The position numbers were made by a program, and so were the translations under genes. A stretch of DNA of 64,000 nt, from contig CAKVMI010000003.1 in assembly GCA_934772525.1 (NCBI GenBank), positions 62,001 through 126,000 on the forward strand. Reading direction: 5' to 3'. The stretch's first letter is position 1; every line of letters begins with the position of its first letter. Under the pieces are notes generated by a model. The model had not been told where the DNA came from. It did not search any database and saw nothing but the letters and a program-made list of their open reading frames with translations. This document shows positions 16,955 to 26,462 of the stretch, piece after piece. The stretch comes from an uncultured Clostridia bacterium. GTDB lineage: Bacteria; Bacillota; Clostridia; Christensenellales; UBA1242.

Positions 16955-19024
16955 TTGAAAAAGAAATTATTGAGTTTTATTTTTGCTTTTTGCTTAATTA
17001 TTCCTTGCTTATTTTTGTTAAGTGCCTGTGGCAATGATAAAAAGTTAAATTACATTCAAGTATCTTTGGCTGATGGTGAATATTCAACATCAATTTACGA
17101 GATCAGAGATTTTGGTAATACTACTGGACTTAACAATATAAAAATAAAAGCATATTATTCAGACAATTCTGATGAAAATGTTGAATTGTCTAATGCTCAA
17201 ATAGCCGTAAGTTTTTCGGCTGATGGTTCGGAGGAAAGTAGAGTTACTAAAACCTTTGAAGAATACACTCAAATGTGTGAGAATTCAAATCTTACAGCCG
17301 GCTCTTGGAAGTTAACTTTAAAGTATAAAGACAATTCTTGCGAAGTTTATATCGGTGTTTCAAAAGTAAACAACACTAGCAACTACACTTTAAATGTTGC
17401 AAGTAAAGTGGAAAATATTGGTGAAAATCAAATTTACTATGGAACAAAGTTTGAAGGTATCGACTATAGCGTTTTTAATGGCGACACTCAATTAGATGAT
17501 AGTATGATTGAGAAAATTTGTATTTTAAATAAAGTTGATGGTTCATCTTCTGGCATTTCTTCACTAACACAAGAAGAAATCAAGGCTTTACCAAAACCAA
17601 GCGAAATTCTTAATTCTGAAAATTATATTGCCGGTGAATTATCATATCTACTAGAAGATATTAACCCGGGCAAATATTTGATTTTTGCTGAAATAAAAGA
17701 ACAAGAAAATTACCTTAAATCATATTCCGCTTATCAAACTCTTGTTGTAAAAAAATCACAAATCGTTGCAACCGCAGAGAATTTTAAAATTGATTTCACC
17801 TTTAAACAAGATTTTTGTAAAGGTGTCACTCTTGATGAAATGTTACATGGCATATCAAATGGTAATGGTTATACATCTTTCGGTAATTCAAAAATAAATG
17901 GTAAACTATCATTACTTTTCAATTCTGACCTTAATGACGAAAATAATAATTCAGCAAATGATAACAAATTAACAATGGAAACATTGATATGGCATAATTT
18001 TGAAAATTCCGATTGGGATTTCAGTAGGACTAGTGATGAAATTGATGATAGAATTGCTATTTATGGCACCCTTGCGGAAGTCAATCCTAAAACATATAAC
18101 TTTGATATCACTAAAGGTGAAACAAATACAATAACAACCAAGGTTAAGTTTGTACCTAAAGGAGATGAAAATTGGTATGAAAAAGTTTATGCTGAATCTG
18201 AAGAATTTGAAATTACAATTATCCTTCACAGAACTGCATATTCAGCACCTGGATTAGCTGTTATAAGCGATTTAACCGACTTTAAGTATTCAACCGATAT
18301 TAGTGGTAATCCTCAAGAAATGAAATTCGAACTATATGTACCGCATTGTGCATTGATCCCTTATGACGCAACGCAAACAGAATTTGCACAATACTTGAAA
18401 ACAGCATTTGAAACGAATAAAGCTTATTGTATTTATACTAATGCTAAACTTGAACAAGATAATATTGGAGACTATTATTTTTATTCTTCAGCTGTTGGTA
18501 GTTATTTTATAAGATGTTATATTAATCCAAATTTATATTATAAAGATAAATATTTAACTACTTCTCCTCATAGAAATATAACAATCACAAAACACGATAA
18601 AACGGGCGAAAATGAAGGATATATTGAATATAGTTGGACGATTTCAAAAGGAGATATTGCTGATCAATCTTGTTGTTCTGCAAACGGTGGATCAATTAAA
18701 TTCAATACAGATAATACTGTTGAATTAAAATTTGGAGAATATGATGATGATCGTTATAAAAATGTAAATTTTGTTTGGGAAGCAATGGAAGTTGGAACTT
18801 ATAAAGATAAAAATAATAACGATCTTACAAGCAATATTACCGGACATTTTGAACAAATTGAAGGTAAAGATTCAAGGTATCAAAAGTTTGTTTTAACACC
18901 TGACTCAACCGTTGGAAGCACAGATGATTATTATAATTTAGTTATAAAAATTTCTTATTCTGGTGATGACAACTGGGATTATTTTGAACAATATTTACTT
19001 GTTCAAATATATAAGAATAACTAA
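16955..19024 (+). CDS. Large secreted lipoprotein with Ig-like repeats
   Basis: A 689-residue lipoprotein. The start is set at TTG 16955 because GGGAGGG lies 7 bases upstream and the signal peptide begins there; the earlier ATG at 16853 would bury the signal peptide. The lipobox is LLSACG (Cys23 or near). The mature part is beta-rich with several ~100-residue modules carrying PGKYLIFAEIKEQENYLKS-like and WYEKVYAESEEFEITI-like strands, reminiscent of MBG/Big-type surface modules. Thr, Asp and Asn are frequent. No catalytic site seen. The gene sits in the accessory-looking stretch next to the tRNA integration scar. Role: probably surface adhesion or binding (inferred). Confidence 0.68.
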   Translation: MKKKLLSFIFAFCLIIPCLFLLSACGNDKKLNYIQVSLADGEYSTSIYEIRDFGNTTGLNNIKIKAYYSDNSDENVELSNAQIAVSFSADGSEESRVTKTFEEYTQMCENSNLTAGSWKLTLKYKDNSCEVYIGVSKVNNTSNYTLNVASKVENIGENQIYYGTKFEGIDYSVFNGDTQLDDSMIEKICILNKVDGSSSGISSLTQEEIKALPKPSEILNSENYIAGELSYLLEDINPGKYLIFAEIKEQENYLKSYSAYQTLVVKKSQIVATAENFKIDFTFKQDFCKGVTLDEMLHGISNGNGYTSFGNSKINGKLSLLFNSDLNDENNNSANDNKLTMETLIWHNFENSDWDFSRTSDEIDDRIAIYGTLAEVNPKTYNFDITKGETNTITTKVKFVPKGDENWYEKVYAESEEFEITIILHRTAYSAPGLAVISDLTDFKYSTDISGNPQEMKFELYVPHCALIPYDATQTEFAQYLKTAFETNKAYCIYTNAKLEQDNIGDYYFYSSAVGSYFIRCYINPNLYYKDKYLTTSPHRNITITKHDKTGENEGYIEYSWTISKGDIADQSCCSANGGSIKFNTDNTVELKFGEYDDDRYKNVNFVWEAMEVGTYKDKNNNDLTSNITGHFEQIEGKDSRYQKFVLTPDSTVGSTDDYYNLVIKISYSGDDNWDYFEQYLLVQIYKNN

Positions 19025-19051
19025 CAATATAACAACTTTTTATCAAAGCAA

Positions 19052-19083
19052 AAAAAATACAACCGAACAAGGTTGTATTTTTT
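19052..19083. terminator. Bidirectional terminator
   Basis: AAAAAATACAACC (19052-19064) pairs with GGTTGTATTTTTT (19071-19083) around GAACAA. It separates the convergent lipoprotein and small membrane protein genes. Confidence 0.82.
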
Positions 19084-19096
19084 GTGTTTTGTTTTC

Positions 19097-19516
19097 TTAT
19101 TTAAAGAAAATATACATTCCACCAAATACAAAGAATAGCACACCGCCAACCAATGCAATGGTTGGTAAAACATTTGCAAGAATCAATGCTGTAGTGCCTT
19201 TCCCGTTGATTTTTCTTTGTTGTTTTGCTAAATTGATTGCTTTTATTTGAATTGAAGGTGTAAAAATCAAAACCAAAACTAAAACAAAAATACCCAAGCC
19301 AATATTTACCTGCCATGAACTAGCAACCAATATGAATGCAATCAAATAAACAATGGTGCTGACAATAGTTACAACAATAGATAATTTCCCTTTTTTGTTA
19401 TCTTTTAATTCTTCTTCTGTTGGATTGCGATTGATTTCGGTATCTCTTTTTCTTTCTATTCTCCAAAGTTTTCCGATAGCTTCAACCGTTGCCTTTAAAC
19501 CTTTAAAAAATTTCAT
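19097..19516 (-). CDS. Small three-helix membrane protein
   Basis: A 139-residue protein with a basic N-terminal amphipathic part (MKFFKGLKATVEAIGKLWRIERKR), then membrane segments near 49-70, 74-92 and 112-137. AAAGGAAG precedes the ATG. Family not recognised. It converges with the lipoprotein gene and lies next to the tRNA-Ile repeat array, so it may be part of the accessory stretch. Confidence 0.6.
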   Translation of the reverse strand: MKFFKGLKATVEAIGKLWRIERKRDTEINRNPTEEELKDNKKGKLSIVVTIVSTIVYLIAFILVASSWQVNIGLGIFVLVLVLIFTPSIQIKAINLAKQQRKINGKGTTALILANVLPTIALVGGVLFFVFGGMYIFFK

Positions 19517-19607
19517 AATTACTTCCTTTCGTAATATTATGAATAAATTATATCATATTAAATAAAAAAATCACAATAAAATTTATTTTCATAAATACAA
19601 ATTTTTG

Positions 19608-19622
19608 CCGACCCCACCTTAT
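19608..19622 (-). repeat. Outer copy of the tRNA-Ile core sequence
   Basis: CCGACCCCACCTTAT repeats the anticodon-loop/variable-loop region of tRNA-Ile (19995-20010) with one base missing. It lies about 190 bases beyond the second copy, in line with the array. A possible old attachment site. Confidence 0.5.
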
Positions 19623-19734
19623 GCCTAACATTGCTGTTCGGCAATTTCTAATGCAGGGGCTTTTGCCCCACCGAGCAAATAGCCCCTTGCACGCCGGAAG
19701 GTGGCGGTTTGAACCCTACACAAATCTAACAATT
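19623..19734. other. G+C-richer insert between tRNA-Ile copies
   Basis: About 110 bases, clearly richer in G+C than the surroundings. Read on the minus strand it gives an open stretch without a start (TATFRRARGYLLGGAKAPAL) that stops at TAG. It is unlike any neighbour and looks like foreign or relic sequence. No tRNA fold could be closed. Confidence 0.35.
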
Positions 19735-19771
19735 AAAAAATATCCAAGGATAAATTTTTTGGATATTTTTT
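19735..19771 (-). terminator. Hairpin terminator beyond second tRNA-Ile copy
   Basis: AAAAATATCCAA (19736-19747) pairs with TTGGATATTTTT (19759-19770). It sits just past the duplicated tRNA-Ile 3' end, in the same place the functional terminator occupies after the intact tRNA. Confidence 0.7.
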
Positions 19772-19773
19772 AT

Positions 19774-19814
19774 GGTTGGGATTAGTGGACTCGAACCACC
19801 GACCCCCACCTTAT
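19774..19814 (-). repeat. Duplicated 3' half of tRNA-Ile (attachment-site-like)
   Basis: These 41 bases repeat the intact tRNA-Ile from the anticodon loop to the CCA end with only the acceptor-end bases rearranged (GGTTGGGATTAG against GGTTGGATTGAG). The T loop is preserved. The 5' half of a tRNA is absent. Duplicated tRNA 3' ends are the standard footprint of tyrosine-integrase insertion into a tRNA gene. Confidence 0.72.
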
Positions 19815-19934
19815 TTGCCTTAAAAACTAGCGTGCTTATTAGTCGCAGGCAATGTTTCAGGCGCAATTACTTCGTAATATGCCCCTAATAAGTTCTTGGA
19901 GTCAGCGGATCTTGTCTACTTAATTTTACCAAAT

Positions 19935-19965
19935 AAAAAAGTCAACCGAATTGGTTGACTTTTTT
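19935..19965 (-). terminator. Terminator of the tRNA-Ala/tRNA-Ile transcript
   Basis: AAAAAAGTCAACC (19935-19947) pairs with GGTTGACTTTTTT (19953-19965). It starts three bases after the encoded CCA of tRNA-Ile on the minus strand. Confidence 0.82.
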
Positions 19966-19968
19966 GTT

Positions 19969-20045
19969 TGGTTGGATTGAGTGGACTCGAACCACCGACC
20001 CCCACCTTATCAGGGTGGTGCTCTAACCATCTGAGCTACAATCCA
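19969..20045 (-). tRNA. tRNA-Ile (anticodon GAT)
   Basis: Acceptor TGGATTG/CAATCCA, D arm GCTC..GAGC, anticodon stem CCACC/GGTGG around CTGATAA (anticodon GAT), T loop TTCGAGT, discriminator A and an encoded CCA. Its 3' half is repeated twice downstream. It lies 40 bases after tRNA-Ala in the same direction; no rRNA gene is present. Confidence 0.94.
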
Positions 20046-20085
20046 TCGATTTTGTTTTAACGACTTTAGCAACTGTCAAAAAATG

Positions 20086-20162
20086 TGGTGGAGATAATCG
20101 GATTCGAACCGATGACCCCCTGCTTGCAAGGCAGGTGCTCTAGCCAACTGAGCTATACCCCC
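20086..20162 (-). tRNA. tRNA-Ala (anticodon TGC)
   Basis: Acceptor GGGGGTA/TATCTCC, D arm GCTC..GAGC, anticodon stem CCTGC/GCAGG around CTTGCAA (anticodon TGC), T loop TTCGAAT, discriminator A and encoded CCA. It is upstream of tRNA-Ile in the same transcript. This pair is usually found in rRNA operons, but here stands free. Confidence 0.95.
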
Positions 20163-20277
20163 ATAATATTGCCAAAACGAATGTGGCGTAATTATTCAAA
20201 ACAATCATCAATATCACTATTGACTTTATTATAATACCACCTTTTATTCGCCTTGTCAATATTTTTTAGCATTTTTT

Positions 20278-21960
20278 CTAATTTTGTTTCAAAAAGTTTA
20301 TTGCCTTTTCAAATCTTTCTTTGACTTCTTTTTCGCCTAGTAATTGAATAATTTCATAAAGGTCTGGGGTTTGGCGTTTTCCGGTTAAACTAACTCTTAT
20401 AATTGTAGAGAAATCTGCCACACTTCCCACAAAGTTTTCTGGATTTTTCTTGTATTCTTTCATATCTGGGCAGAATCCACACTCTCCCGCGACTTCTTTC
20501 ATACAAGCAAACCAGTTTTCTTTATCGGCGTTTATATCAAACTTTTCTGTATATTTAGTTAACGCTTCTACAATTGTTTCTTTTGAAATTTTTTCATAGT
20601 CAAATGCTGAATAATCATTTGTAAATAGCGAACTAAACATATAACTGTAGAATGGAACAACTTCACTAAATGTTGTAATATCCTTACGTGGTCTGTTTGG
20701 ATTTTTATCCATTCCAAAAACCTTTTTGCAATAATCTGCATTTTCTTTTAGTAGTTTTGCAATATCGGTATTATACTTTTCAGCCCACTGCAAGGTCTTG
20801 TTATACATCTCTTCCCCAGTAAATCTACTAATAATATTTTTACTAACGTTATCAATTTTTGCAAGGTCAAACAAAGCACCGCTCTTACTCATATTGCTGA
20901 TTTTGAAATCAAATTCAGATATTGGTACATCTGGATGCTCCGCTCTCCAAGGTTCATAGTTAGAATTGATTAAATTCATTAAGTAATCAATTATTGCACT
21001 ACTTGGATAACCCGCTTCATGGAACCATCTACTATCTGCCCATGTATCCTTACGCTTACTAACCTTACGAACGTTTCCAGTTTCTTTATCGATAGTATTA
21101 ACGGTTGGTGTATGCAAATATTTTGGAGTAGGAAGTCCCATATATTCAAATAATTGAACATGCAATGGTACGCTTGGGAACCAACTTTCATCTCTGACAA
21201 CGGTGGTTGTGTGCATTAATGTATCATCAACCAAATGAGCTAAATGATATAATGTTTGCCCATCACTTTTTAAGATGATATAGTCGTTAGAGTTTACAGG
21301 TAGTACAGTTTCGCCAATTCTTAAATCTTTAAACTTAAATCTTTTAGTGCCGTCGCCATTACTTTTAATTCTAATTGTAAATGGTCTGCCAGCCTTTAAG
21401 TTTTCTTCTACTGCTTCTAAACTTAAATCTCTGCACTTTGCCCATCTTCCATAATATCCTAGTGGCAACCCTAGCCTTAGTTGTTCTTCCTTTGCTTCAT
21501 TGTCTTCGCCATTACAAAAACATGGATAAGCCAAGCCCCTACTTACTAAATCTTTGGCGAACGCTTGATAAATTTCCTTTCTACGACTTTGAATATATGG
21601 ACCGTACTCGCCTTTTTCTTGTGTTTCAGAAACAAAACCTTCGTCAAACTCTATTCCAAAACCCCTAAGTGCTGGAACAAAAATATCTGCTGCACCTTCT
21701 ACTTCTCTTTTGCTATCGGTATCTTCATCTCTCAAAAAGAAAACTCCATTGGGTGTAGACTTTGCAACTTCTCTATTAATTAAGCATTGATATACGCCAC
21801 CAATGTGCATATATCCCGTTGGGCTTGGTGCAAATCTTGTAACCTCGGTACCTTCTGGTAAATCTCTTTTTGGATACATCTTATAATAATCTTCTGGCGT
21901 TTTTGTTATGTTTGGAAACAACAAATCCGCCATCTGTTTATATTCGTCTAATGTAGGCAT
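20278..21960 (-). CDS. gltX: Glutamyl-tRNA synthetase
   Basis: A 560-residue class I aminoacyl-tRNA synthetase charging tRNA-Glu. The HIGH-type motif is APSPTGYMHIGG (H52-G55) and the KMSKS-type motif KVSKR (299-303). A Cys pair, CFC at 147-149, recalls the zinc-binding site. It is longer than the usual 480-490 residues, with a 37-residue N-terminal extension before the catalytic domain and a longer C-terminal part. AAGGAG precedes the ATG. It lies one base after the HD hydrolase gene, so the two are coupled. No T-box leader was found. Confidence 0.93.
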   Translation of the reverse strand: MPTLDEYKQMADLLFPNITKTPEDYYKMYPKRDLPEGTEVTRFAPSPTGYMHIGGVYQCLINREVAKSTPNGVFFLRDEDTDSKREVEGAADIFVPALRGFGIEFDEGFVSETQEKGEYGPYIQSRRKEIYQAFAKDLVSRGLAYPCFCNGEDNEAKEEQLRLGLPLGYYGRWAKCRDLSLEAVEENLKAGRPFTIRIKSNGDGTKRFKFKDLRIGETVLPVNSNDYIILKSDGQTLYHLAHLVDDTLMHTTTVVRDESWFPSVPLHVQLFEYMGLPTPKYLHTPTVNTIDKETGNVRKVSKRKDTWADSRWFHEAGYPSSAIIDYLMNLINSNYEPWRAEHPDVPISEFDFKISNMSKSGALFDLAKIDNVSKNIISRFTGEEMYNKTLQWAEKYNTDIAKLLKENADYCKKVFGMDKNPNRPRKDITTFSEVVPFYSYMFSSLFTNDYSAFDYEKISKETIVEALTKYTEKFDINADKENWFACMKEVAGECGFCPDMKEYKKNPENFVGSVADFSTIIRVSLTGKRQTPDLYEIIQLLGEKEVKERFEKAINFLKQN

Positions 21961-21961
21961 T

Positions 21962-22570
21962 TTACTCTCCTTTTTTGTTATTTAATAAACTATTTTCATC
22001 AATGTATGTTGCTGTTAAATCGGCTATATGCATCCATACGCATAGCGGAAATCTTCTACAACTCTCGCTTAATCCATTTGCTCCGCCTTGAACCCTTGCA
22101 TCAAAACCGCCCATATGCCAGTTTATAGCAAGTGCTTCTTCTCGGGTTAGTCTAATAAAGCCATTAATTATGTATACCGACTTTTCGCCATGACCATAAG
22201 GCAATTTCTCATCCACCGAATAATATGGCTTTTTAACCCATTCTCCATTTTCCTTTACGTTTCTATAATCTATTTTGTAGAAATCAATCTTACATAAATC
22301 ATGCAACAACCCACAAATAACTATGGTATCTTCTGGATATTTATCATATCCGCCATACTCACTAACTATGATTTTATTTAATCTCTCATAAACATTTAAA
22401 CTATGCTCGCATAGTCCACCTTCGTGGTCACAATGGTATCTAGCACTAGCGGGAGCAATGAAAAAATCACTTTTTTCAAGGTAAGCAATAAGTTCATCTA
22501 CGCCTTCTCGCTTTACCTTTTCTTTTAGTAAATTTATAAATTTTGCCTTATTTTCTTCTACTTCACTCAT
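21962..22570 (-). CDS. HD-domain hydrolase
   Basis: A 202-residue HD-superfamily metal-dependent phosphohydrolase. Metal ligands are seen in HCDHEGGLCEHSLNVY (about 43-58) and the HD pair in CGLLHDLCK (about 88-96), then INWHMGG (about 148). Some relatives cleave nucleotides or act near the tRNA 3' end, but the substrate cannot be told here. It lies between leuS (45 bases upstream) and gltX (1 base downstream), so it is made with two tRNA synthetases. A link to translation or nucleotide clean-up is inferred only from position. Confidence 0.85.
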   Translation of the reverse strand: MSEVEENKAKFINLLKEKVKREGVDELIAYLEKSDFFIAPASARYHCDHEGGLCEHSLNVYERLNKIIVSEYGGYDKYPEDTIVICGLLHDLCKIDFYKIDYRNVKENGEWVKKPYYSVDEKLPYGHGEKSVYIINGFIRLTREEALAINWHMGGFDARVQGGANGLSESCRRFPLCVWMHIADLTATYIDENSLLNNKKGE

Positions 22571-22615
22571 TAAAAATTTTCCTTTTTTAACAATTTTTTA
22601 GCGACCTGTTAAAAA

Positions 22616-25036
22616 CTATACAACAATATTAAATATTTTGCCTGGTATAAATATAATTTTTTTAGGTTCGCTTGTTAAATACTTTGCAATTTCTGGCGAT
22701 TCCTTTGCAATTTGCACAATCTCATCTTGTGTTGCGTCTTTTTTTGCCTTAATAACGCCACGAAGTTTACCATTAATTTGTACAGGAATATCTATTTCAT
22801 CTAGTTCCAACTTGCTTTCATCACACTCTGGGAATGATTCTTGTGCAATATCTACACCAAAAACAATCTCATACATTTCACTAGTAATATGTGGTGCTAG
22901 CGGATTTAAACAAATTAAAAATTGTCTTAACTCTTCCTTTGTTATAAAGCCGTCTTCTTTAATCTTTTTAATAAACTTCATACAAGCACTAATTGCGGTA
23001 TTAAGTTTTAAATTTTCGTAATCTTCACTTACCTTCTTAATTAATGCATTAAGCTCGTATTCGTGTTCTTTTGAAACTTCTTCGCCCTTGATAATATCTT
23101 GCAATTTCCAAACTTTATCCAAGAAATTTACTATACCATCAACGCCACTAAATGTCCACACACAATTATCTTCGTATCCTGCCAAAAAGTGCAAGTGCAT
23201 TCTAGACACATCTGCACCATACTTATCTATAACTTCGGATAGGGTTACTCCATTTGTAGAGCTTTTACTCATCTTTTTGCCTTCGCTATCCAAAATTAGT
23301 CCACTACCCATCTTTCTTAAGAATGGATCACGGGTTGGAACTACACCAATCTCATATAAGAAGTTTTGCCAGAAGAATGCATACAAAACGTGTCTTGTAA
23401 TGTGTTCGGTACCACCAGTGTAACAATCTACACTACCCCAATACTTAAGTTTTTCAAAATCTGCTAGTTTTTCTGAATTGTGTGGGTCGGTATATCTTAG
23501 CCAATACCAACTAGAACCCGCCCAGTTCGGCATTGTATCGGTTTCGTGTTTTGCGTCTCTTCCACACTTTGGACACTTTGTGTGTACCCAAGAATCTATT
23601 TTAGATAGTGGAGAGTCACCCTTAGCGTTTGGTAGATAGTCATCGGTCTCTGGTAAAACCAATGGTAAATCTTTCTCGTCTATTGGCACAATTCCGCAAT
23701 GATCGCAAAATACTACTGGGAATGGCTCACCCCAATATCTTTGACGGTTAAATGGCCAGTCTTGCATTTTGTAATTAACCTTACGAACGCCAAAACCTTG
23801 CTTTTCTACATATTCTGCAATCGCTTTTTTAGCATCTTTTACACACATTCCACTAAATTCGCCCGAATTCATCATCTTAGAATTTTTCTGTAAATACTCT
23901 TGCTTTTCTACAGCCTTTGTACTAACGTCGCCTTCTATTACTTGAATCATAGGAATATTAAATAGTTTCGCAAACTCGTAATCTCTTTGGTCATGTGTAG
24001 GAACAGCCATAACAGCACCCGTTCCATAATTTACTAAAACGAAGTCTCCTAGGAACAATTTTACCTTGCTTCCATTTACTGGGTTTACGCAATAAATGCC
24101 TTCTAGTTCTACCCCAGATTTTTCTTTAACCTGGCTAATTCTATCAAACTCGCTTTTAAAGGTAGTCTTTTCTTGATATTCTCTTACTTTATCAATATTT
24201 GTTATATATGGACTAAATTTTTCTACCAATTCATTTTCTGGTGCTAAAACTACAAAAGTCACACCATAAATAGTTTCTATGCAAGTGGTATAAATTTCTA
24301 TATCTCCAATATTATTGCCAGCGGTATCTTGCACCATAAACTTTACTTGCATACCTTCACTTTTGCCAATCCAGTTTCGTTGTGACTCTTTTAGGCTTTC
24401 CGCCATATTAATTCTGTCCACATTTCCCAAAAGTTTCTCTGAGTATTCCTTCATTTTTAGGAACCAAACATCACGATTTACTTGTACAACATCACTACCG
24501 CATCTATCACACTTACCGCCTTGGCTGTCTTCATTAGATAGTACAGTTTGACACTTTTCACAAAAATTAACCGTACCTTTCTTTTTGTATGCCTTGCCAT
24601 TTTTTAGTAATTGCATAAATATCCATTGTGTCCACTTATAGTATTCTGGGTCCGATGTGCAAATAGTTCTATCCCAATCAAAACTAAGACCAATCTTTTT
24701 AATTTGACTGATCGCATTATTCATTCCTTGTTCTACAAACTTGCGAGGATTAATACCCTTTTTTATGGCAGCATTTTCTGCAGGCAAACCAAAAGCATCT
24801 CCACCTATTGGAAATAAAACATTGTATCCCTTAAATCTTTTATATCTAGCAAGTGCGTCAGCAGGAACGGAACCCTTTAAGTGTCCCATATGCAAATTTC
24901 CACTTACATTAAAAAATTCATATAATACATAGTACTTTGGCTTTGTTGGATGAAAATCTACAGCCTTAAAATAAGGTTCATTTTCCCAACGTTTTTGCCA
25001 CTTTTCTTCTACTTCTCTAAAATTGTATTTGTCCAT
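22616..25036 (-). CDS. leuS: Leucyl-tRNA synthetase
   Basis: An 806-residue class I synthetase charging tRNA-Leu. The HMGH motif is at 49-52. Zinc-finger cysteines are at 159, 162, 176 and 179. The CP1 editing domain (about 225-415) contains LVNYGTGAVMAVPTHDQRD, and KMSKS is at 588-592. The anticodon-binding helices and C-terminal domain are complete. Length matches the bacterial type. The ribosome binding site is a modest AAGGAATT. It heads the leuS-HD-gltX run. Confidence 0.97.
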   Translation of the reverse strand: MDKYNFREVEEKWQKRWENEPYFKAVDFHPTKPKYYVLYEFFNVSGNLHMGHLKGSVPADALARYKRFKGYNVLFPIGGDAFGLPAENAAIKKGINPRKFVEQGMNNAISQIKKIGLSFDWDRTICTSDPEYYKWTQWIFMQLLKNGKAYKKKGTVNFCEKCQTVLSNEDSQGGKCDRCGSDVVQVNRDVWFLKMKEYSEKLLGNVDRINMAESLKESQRNWIGKSEGMQVKFMVQDTAGNNIGDIEIYTTCIETIYGVTFVVLAPENELVEKFSPYITNIDKVREYQEKTTFKSEFDRISQVKEKSGVELEGIYCVNPVNGSKVKLFLGDFVLVNYGTGAVMAVPTHDQRDYEFAKLFNIPMIQVIEGDVSTKAVEKQEYLQKNSKMMNSGEFSGMCVKDAKKAIAEYVEKQGFGVRKVNYKMQDWPFNRQRYWGEPFPVVFCDHCGIVPIDEKDLPLVLPETDDYLPNAKGDSPLSKIDSWVHTKCPKCGRDAKHETDTMPNWAGSSWYWLRYTDPHNSEKLADFEKLKYWGSVDCYTGGTEHITRHVLYAFFWQNFLYEIGVVPTRDPFLRKMGSGLILDSEGKKMSKSSTNGVTLSEVIDKYGADVSRMHLHFLAGYEDNCVWTFSGVDGIVNFLDKVWKLQDIIKGEEVSKEHEYELNALIKKVSEDYENLKLNTAISACMKFIKKIKEDGFITKEELRQFLICLNPLAPHITSEMYEIVFGVDIAQESFPECDESKLELDEIDIPVQINGKLRGVIKAKKDATQDEIVQIAKESPEIAKYLTSEPKKIIFIPGKIFNIVV

Positions 25037-25233
25037 ATTTTAATTCCTTATAAATTAATGAATTTATTTTATCACAATTGTTTTTTAACTTCAAGCGTTT
25101 TTATTAATAATTGAATTGCCTTGTATTGTTTTAAAAGATAGTTTTATTATTGATCAAATTTACACTTGTATTACCACTAGTCAATATGATATAATCTACA
25201 GATAAAAATCCAGCATTGGTTAGGAGATAAAAA

Positions 25234-26367
25234 ATGACCGAATTATTTAACGAAATTCAAAACACCGAAAACTATAACGATAAAAATGAACTACTTATGA
25301 TAGTCCTTTTAGCATGTAATAGTGGAAAAATTAAGGTGAAAAAACAAAGGTTTGTCTACGACTTTTGCATAAACGAAATAAAGAAAGTAACTTTAAAATT
25401 AGACGACTCTAAAGGCTTTAATTATAACGACAATCTACTAACCTATGGTGAAAAACTTTTTAATTTACTTATTCTTACCGAACTTGGAGATGAAGACAAT
25501 TTTCCCCTTTTGCAAAATTTTACTAATGTAATAAAAAAATTTTTAGGGCCTATTGATACTATCTTTGAGCTTTGCGAAAAGGAAACAAATTCTTTAACTG
25601 ACGCAACAAGATTAATTAACGAATTAAAAAACGTTAAAGATGTTGAACTATTTAATAAAACGCTTTTTCATTTATTAGAATCACAATCACAAAATAGTTT
25701 ACATTTTTCGGATGATGCAAAGAACGCTCTTGCTAGTTTTATAAATTTAAGCATCAATAACCTTGCAAAGAAATACGACACCCTAAACGAAAATGAAAAG
25801 CACACACTTCTTGCCCTTGTTGACCTTTCTTACTATTATTTTAACAAAGATACTGAATCTATTCTTCCACAACTTGCTGAATTAAATGATGACTTGTGTT
25901 TTAGCGTTATAAGACAACTATTGCAAACAAAAAAGAATATAGATATCAATCTTGTTTCAAAACTTGCGCAAAATTTAGAATACGCATCAACTCTATACTC
26001 TATGCTAAACCATTTTGGACAAGAAAAACTTTTCCCGCAAGAATATACCAATAATTTATATCTTTCAAAAAGTGCATTAGTTAGGTGGCTATTATATCCA
26101 ACTGAACTTGGCAAAGCACCCGACAAGATTGAGTACATCGCAACTGAAAAAATTAAGAAAAGCGAATACTATATTTATAAATTTATGTCCGATAGCAACA
26201 CTCTTGCAAACGAAAACAAAAATGTATGGTTGGTAGGCTGGGCAAACGCAGACGGCAACACTTTTAGCGACTTTGAACCATTAAGCACTTTTGAAACCGA
26301 AAGCCCTAAAAAGACCATGAAGCAAATCATAAAATCAATAAAAAGAAGAAAACGCACGCTTAAGTAA
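25234..26367 (+). CDS. Helical protein of unknown function
   Basis: A 377-residue soluble protein with no signal peptide or membrane segment. Helices with repeating Leu/Ile/Asn patterns run through most of it, suggesting an alpha-solenoid. The end is different: a WLVGWANADGNTFSDFEP stretch, then a strongly basic tail (KQIIKSIKRRKRTLK) that could bind nucleic acid or membrane. AGGAG lies 7 bases before the ATG. The next gene, 95 bases downstream, is another large helical unknown, so they may form a pair. No family recognised. Confidence 0.6.
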   Translation: MTELFNEIQNTENYNDKNELLMIVLLACNSGKIKVKKQRFVYDFCINEIKKVTLKLDDSKGFNYNDNLLTYGEKLFNLLILTELGDEDNFPLLQNFTNVIKKFLGPIDTIFELCEKETNSLTDATRLINELKNVKDVELFNKTLFHLLESQSQNSLHFSDDAKNALASFINLSINNLAKKYDTLNENEKHTLLALVDLSYYYFNKDTESILPQLAELNDDLCFSVIRQLLQTKKNIDINLVSKLAQNLEYASTLYSMLNHFGQEKLFPQEYTNNLYLSKSALVRWLLYPTELGKAPDKIEYIATEKIKKSEYYIYKFMSDSNTLANENKNVWLVGWANADGNTFSDFEPLSTFETESPKKTMKQIIKSIKRRKRTLK

Positions 26368-26462
26368 TTTCACCTTTATTGATAAATAAGCAATTTTATT
26401 AAACCCCTTGAATTATTTACATTTTGTGGTAGAATAGTATAATAAAATTCGGGGGAAAATGT

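Noticed and set aside
19608..19968. tmRNA or another structured RNA
   Set aside because: No tmRNA 5' end or tag frame could be found; only the tRNA-Ile 3' half is recognisable.
19969..20162. rRNA operon spacer with tRNA-Ile and tRNA-Ala
   Set aside because: No 16S or 23S sequence on either side; the flanking genes are protein genes.
20163..25233. T-box leaders for gltX and leuS
   Set aside because: No T-box core sequence was found upstream of either gene, and gltX has only one base before it.
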